Shown here one piece after another: positions 5,802 to 7,908 of a stretch of DNA of 7,908 bases. The stretch lies in the NCBI GenBank assembly GCA_030043835.1, contig JASHWY010000207.1, forward strand, positions 1 to 7,908, given 5' to 3'. Made by a program: the position numbers and the translations under genes. The notes beneath the pieces are model-generated. The model ran no database searches. It was not told where the DNA came from and worked only from the letters and a program-made list of their open reading frames with translations. This stretch comes from Thermoplasmata archaeon. Lineage in GTDB: Archaea; Thermoplasmatota; Thermoplasmata; Lutacidiplasmatales; UBA184. Each line of letters opens with the position of its first letter. Position 1 is the first letter of the stretch.

Positions 5802-5908
5802 AGCCCCGTGGTGTAGTGGCCAATCATGCGAGACTCTGGATCTCGCGACGCAGGTTCGAACGCTGCGGGGGAGGGCGTCCCCGAGAGCCGGAACTCCTGC
5901 CGGGGCTA
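5802..5908 (+). tRNA. tRNA-Gln (anticodon CTG), interrupted by a T-loop intron
   Basis: The cloverleaf closes only if 5861-5894 is removed. The acceptor stem is then AGCCCCG (5802-5808) with CGGGGCT (5901-5907), a perfect match, followed by A73. The D arm holds GTAGTGG-CCAA (3 bp plus a G-U). The anticodon stem is CGAGA/TCTCG with loop CTCTGGA, anticodon 5836-5838. The T stem is GCAGG (5850-5854) with CCTGC (5896-5900) around the 7-nt loop TTCGAA-T. The mature length is 73 nt and CCA is not encoded. Read without splicing, the T and acceptor stems fail. A 5' A1-U72 pair is usual for archaeal tRNA-Gln. Confidence 0.93.
5861..5894 (+). other. 34-nt intron in tRNA-Gln at T-loop position 59/60 with BHB splice motif
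   Basis: Exon bases 54-57 (TTCG, 5855-5858) pair with intron bases 5889-5892 (CGGA) in a 4-bp central helix. On each strand it is followed by a 3-nt bulge cut after the second base: AA|C at 5859-5861 and AC|T at 5893-5895. On the intron side GCT (5862-5864) pairs with AGC (5886-5888). The intron body folds as CGGGGG/TCCCCG (5866-5871/5878-5883). The outer helix is the T stem itself. This is a complete hBHBh' structure, the substrate of the archaeal tRNA splicing endonuclease. Exact ends are fixed by the fold, not by experiment. Confidence 0.88.
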
Positions 5909-5959
5909 CTTCCGAGTTCGTCTCCCTCTTTTCGTGCGGGGGTGCTCCAGCTCGGCCAA

Positions 5960-5986
5960 TCCAGCCGGCGTCGCCGGCGGGGCCAG
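5960..5986 (+). other. 27-nt intron in the D-loop of tRNA-Leu with BHB splice motif
   Basis: Exon GGCC (5954-5957) pairs with intron GGCC (5981-5984) as a 4-bp central helix. Bulges are AA|T (5958-5960) and AG|C (5985-5987), each cut after the second base. The intron side has CC (5961-5962) with GG (5979-5980), then a hairpin GCCGGC/GCCGGC (5964-5969/5973-5978) with loop GTC. Splicing joins A21 to C22 next to the D stem. The fold is a canonical bulge-helix-bulge at a non-canonical tRNA position. Confidence 0.85.
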
Positions 5987-6034
5987 CGAGGCAGGGCTTA
6001 GGACCCTGTTGCCTAGGGCATGCGCCGGTTCAAA

Positions 6035-6069
6035 GGGCGCGCCGGTCGGCTCGACCGGCCACCGGGAAC
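6035..6069 (+). other. 35-nt intron in tRNA-Leu at T-loop position 59/60, slightly relaxed BHB motif
   Basis: The position is the same as in tRNA-Gln. TTC (6029-6031) pairs with GGA (6065-6067), and the fourth central pair is an A-G mismatch (6032/6064). Bulges are AA|G (6033-6035) and AC|T (6068-6070). GG (6036-6037) pairs with CC (6062-6063), and the body is a strong hairpin GCCGGTC/GACCGGC (6041-6047/6053-6059) with loop GGCTC. The 3' splice region GGAAC|TCC is identical to that of the tRNA-Gln intron, suggesting common descent. Confidence 0.83.
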
Positions 6070-6116
6070 TCCGGCCCCCCGCACTCCCTGGGCACCCCTA
6101 GCGTCGACGCACCGAC

Positions 6117-7019
6117 ATGGCCGAACGATCGGTGTCCGACCGTCCCGAGGAGATCCTTCGGCTCACACCGGAGGAGGCCGACGAGCTCTTCGACCACCTC
6201 GAGCGGACCGTGCCGACCCATCCACCGGTGGTAACTCTTCCCGTCCGCGCGGGCACCGAGGCGGTCGTTTTCGGTGACACTCACGGCGATTGGCGCTCAA
6301 CCCTCGAGGCCGTGCGCCTCTTCGAGCGCGGCCCCGAAGCTCGTTGGCTCATCGGGTTGGGAGATTACGTCGACCGAACCCCGACCGATTCGGGGGAAGG
6401 TTCGGTCGCGAACGCGCTCTTCCTGCTCGGCCTGGCGAGCCGCTTCCCGGACCGTGTCTACCTCCTCCAGGGCAACCACGAGACGGCGCGTCGCATTGCG
6501 GTGTTCCCGCACCAGCTCCCGGAGGAGGTCGATGCCCTCTGGGGACCCGACGCGACCCGCTACCATCGCCTTCTTGGCCTTCTCGAGCGAGGGCCACTCG
6601 CCCTCACGACCGCGGGCGGCGCGTACCTCGCACACGGTGGGTTCCCCCGGGGCGCTCTCGGCGCCGATTGGGCCAAGGCGGTCGACCCCAACGACGAGGA
6701 GCGCCTCATCGAGATCGTCTGGTCCGAGTGCACGGCGACTCGGTCCCGGCGAGGGGTCGTGGCTCCGTGGGGGGAGGACGACTTGACCCGCTTCCTTGCC
6801 GGCGCCTCGCTTCGGCTCGTCCTGCGAGGGCACGACCCAGATCTCACCGGACGTCCGCTCTACGGCAACCGGTGTCTCACGCTCCAGACCACCCGCATCT
6901 ACGAGCGGTTCGGAGGCGTGATCGTCGCCCACCTGCCGCTCGGCGAGCCGGTCCGTTCGACCTCGGACCTCGTGATCGAGCACCTTCCCACCGAGGGCCG
7001 GCGGTACCCTTCTCCCTAG
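6117..7019 (+). CDS. PPP-family metallophosphatase (PP1/2A-like serine/threonine protein phosphatase or relative)
   Basis: This 300-residue soluble enzyme carries the metal-binding motifs of calcineurin-like phosphatases in order: GDTHG (53-57), GDYVDR (82-87), GNHE (119-122), HGG (173-175) and RGHD (237-240). Their Asp, His and Asn residues hold the two-metal centre that hydrolyses phosphomonoesters. The GDYVDR, QGNHE and RGH wording and the WSE stretch (202-204, at the place of the eukaryotic WSDP) favour the PPP protein-phosphatase branch over generic metallophosphoesterases. The Gly that usually follows VDR is Thr here. Eukaryote-like and ApaH-like substrates cannot be separated from sequence alone. 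It starts at ATG 6117, 33 bp after tRNA-Leu, with neither TATA box nor Shine-Dalgarno sequence visible. Cotranscription with the tRNAs is possible. It converges with Tsr3, leaving a 6-bp gap. Confidence 0.92.
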   Translation: MAERSVSDRPEEILRLTPEEADELFDHLERTVPTHPPVVTLPVRAGTEAVVFGDTHGDWRSTLEAVRLFERGPEARWLIGLGDYVDRTPTDSGEGSVANALFLLGLASRFPDRVYLLQGNHETARRIAVFPHQLPEEVDALWGPDATRYHRLLGLLERGPLALTTAGGAYLAHGGFPRGALGADWAKAVDPNDEERLIEIVWSECTATRSRRGVVAPWGEDDLTRFLAGASLRLVLRGHDPDLTGRPLYGNRCLTLQTTRIYERFGGVIVAHLPLGEPVRSTSDLVIEHLPTEGRRYPSP

Positions 7020-7025
7020 GCGAGC

Positions 7026-7604
7026 CTACCGGTCCTGGGGCCCGAACAGCTCCTGTTCGGCCTCGCGGATCTCATCGGGCGTCCGGGTCTTGGCATACCG
7101 GTCGAGACGCTCGCGGTTGAGAGAGAGGAAGCCGTCGCCTCCGGGAAAACCCGCGAGGAGGTGCGCGGCCTCTTCGCGACGGCCGATCACGTAGAGCGCC
7201 GCGGCGAACGCCTCCACCGTGTTGAGCTCCGCGATCCGTCCAAAGTGCTGCGGGTTCGCCGCCACGAGGACCGGGAGCCGACGGTGGAACGGCAGATCCC
7301 GATTCGACCCCTCTCGGTCGGAGAAGCCTCCCCGGGCGGCGAGGCGGTTCCAGGAGCAGTCGATCACGAGCAGACCCCCGCGCCGGGCCGTCTCCCGGTC
7401 CGCGCCGGAGAGCGGTTCGAGGGCGAACGGGTCGAGCAGGATGGGAGGTGCTGAGCGACCCTCGAACCGTGACTCCCGGGCGAGCCCTCGGCGCACGAGA
7501 CGCCGTCCCGTGCACGCCTTCGGGTGATCGTCGCCGACGATTCGCACGAAGAGCGGGACCGGCGCTTTAGGCCGGGGGCTGCGCGTACTCCCGGAAGATC
7601 GCAT
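7026..7604 (-). CDS. tsr3: Tsr3, 16S/18S rRNA aminocarboxypropyltransferase (DUF367 family)
   Basis: This is a 192-residue SPOUT-like enzyme that transfers the 3-amino-3-carboxypropyl group of S-adenosylmethionine to a hypermodified (pseudo)uridine of small-subunit rRNA. The family is present in archaea and eukaryotes. Diagnostic segments are visible: DDHPKACTGRRL (25-36), LLDPFALEPLS (56-66), LLVIDCSWN (78-86), RRLPVLVAANPQHFGR (108-123), LNTVEAFAAALYVIG (127-141) and FLSLNRERLDRYAKT (159-173). The length is normal for archaeal members. The ATG at 7602-7604 overlaps the upstream aldolase gene by 38 bp and gives an Arg/Ser/Pro-rich leader of ~15 residues before the conserved PLFVRIVGDD. No later start fits except a GTG inside that conserved strand. 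The overlap implies translational coupling. Confidence 0.93.
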   Translation of the reverse strand: MRSSGSTRSPRPKAPVPLFVRIVGDDHPKACTGRRLVRRGLARESRFEGRSAPPILLDPFALEPLSGADRETARRGGLLVIDCSWNRLAARGGFSDREGSNRDLPFHRRLPVLVAANPQHFGRIAELNTVEAFAAALYVIGRREEAAHLLAGFPGGDGFLSLNRERLDRYAKTRTPDEIREAEQELFGPQDR

Positions 7605-7908
7605 GGAGCTCCCGCGTCAGGCGGAGCGCCTCGTCCCTCGGGCGCTGCCAGAGGTTCCGACCGAAGATGATCCCGGTCGCCCCGGCGTCCATCGACGAGC
7701 GGACCTTGCGCAGGAGCTCCGCGTCTCCGACCTTCTCCCCGCCCGAGACTAAGACGAGGGCGCGTCCCGCGCTTTCCACGACCTTACGGAACGCCGCGTC
7801 GGGGTCGAGCATGAGGGAGTTGTAGGGCGAAGGGCTCTCCTTGTCCTTCTCGGACGCGACGGGGTAGTTGACCTTCACCACGTCGGCGCCCAGCTCGAGC
7901 GCCACGCG
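7567..7908 (-). CDS. Archaeal-type class I aldolase (fructose-bisphosphate aldolase / DhnA-DeoC family), 5' part beyond window
   Basis: The last 114 residues of a TIM-barrel aldolase are present and the frame is open at the right edge. LGADVVKVNYP contains the Lys expected to form the Schiff base in this family. SGGEKVGDAELL and AGATGIIFGRNLWQRP are the phosphate-binding and C-terminal strand signatures. The family includes archaeal fructose-1,6-bisphosphate aldolases and the 2-amino-3,7-dideoxy-hept-6-ulosonate synthase of aromatic amino-acid synthesis. The insert after VNYP (about ASEKDKESPSPYNSLML) suggests the fructose-bisphosphate aldolase side, but this is not certain. It ends at TAA 7567-7569, inside the start of tsr3. 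Confidence 0.85.
   Translation of the reverse strand, partial: RVALELGADVVKVNYPVASEKDKESPSPYNSLMLDPDAAFRKVVESAGRALVLVSGGEKVGDAELLRKVRSSMDAGATGIIFGRNLWQRPRDEALRLTRELHAIFREYAQPPA

Larger units (their letters stand above)
5936..6083 (+). tRNA. tRNA-Leu (anticodon TAG), interrupted by two introns (D-loop and T-loop)
   Basis: Removing 5960-5986 and 6035-6069 leaves an 86-nt class II tRNA. The acceptor stem is GCGGGGG (5936-5942) with CCCCCGC (6076-6082), a perfect match, and A73 is at 6083. The D stem is CTC (5945-5947) with GAG (5988-5990) around a loop containing AG-CTC-GG-CCAA. The anticodon stem is CAGGG/CCCTG with loop CTTAGGA, anticodon 5999-6001 (reads CTA). The long variable arm has stem TGCC/GGCA (6010-6020). 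The T stem is GCCGG (6024-6028) with CCGGC (6071-6075) around TTCAAA-T. It lies 27 bp after tRNA-Gln and is probably in the same transcript. CCA is not encoded. Confidence 0.92.

Noticed and set aside
5662..6234. Open frames across the tRNA-Gln/tRNA-Leu region
   Set aside because: They run through two fully pairing tRNA genes and have no recognisable protein features.
7047..7061. Palindrome GAACAG-CTC-CTGTTC
   Set aside because: It lies inside the tsr3 coding sequence near its 3' end, with no promoter around it; it could be chance codon use.

Overview
The window reads as GC-rich archaeal chromosome. Promoters are TATA-type, placed about 25-35 bp ahead of starts or tRNA 5' ends. tRNA genes lack an encoded CCA, and two of them carry introns that fold into the bulge-helix-bulge (BHB) motif cut by the archaeal splicing endonuclease. 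The protein set also fits: Tsr3, an archaeal-type class I aldolase, a duplicated-permease anion ABC transporter with an AAA-associated protein, and a PPP phosphatase. An uncultivated high-GC Thermoplasmatota-like lineage is plausible, but the sequence alone does not fix the taxon.

Left part (1-2167). A class I SAM methyltransferase runs leftward off the edge and has a well-placed TATA box that implies a leaderless mRNA. It is followed by about 770 bp without a convincing protein gene. That gap holds two and a half tandem copies of an ~80-bp unit (984-1194) whose hairpins show compensatory base changes and can form mutually exclusive stems. A small stand-alone cyclic-nucleotide-binding-domain protein (1595-2023, +) and tRNA-Ala(CGC) (2096-2167, -) then converge on a strong stem-loop.

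Middle (2328-5663, all -). A transporter locus is transcribed leftward: a two-module permease, an ATPase, and a separate gene for the AAA-associated C-terminal domain that is usually fused to the ATPase. No substrate-binding protein is present in the window. The last gene has its own TATA box.

Right part (5802-7908). A + strand tRNA-Gln(CTG)-tRNA-Leu(TAG) pair is divergent from the permease. Together they contain three small non-canonical introns, two in T-loops at position 59/60 and one in the tRNA-Leu D-loop. I derived these from cloverleaf pairing and BHB folding; without intron removal neither tRNA folds. A PPP-family phosphatase follows 33 bp later with no visible promoter of its own. 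It converges with an overlapping leftward pair, a class I aldolase (cut by the right edge) and Tsr3, the rRNA aminocarboxypropyl transferase.

The most notable content is the T-loop/D-loop intron cluster in adjacent tRNAs, followed by the tandem structured repeat array at 984-1194.
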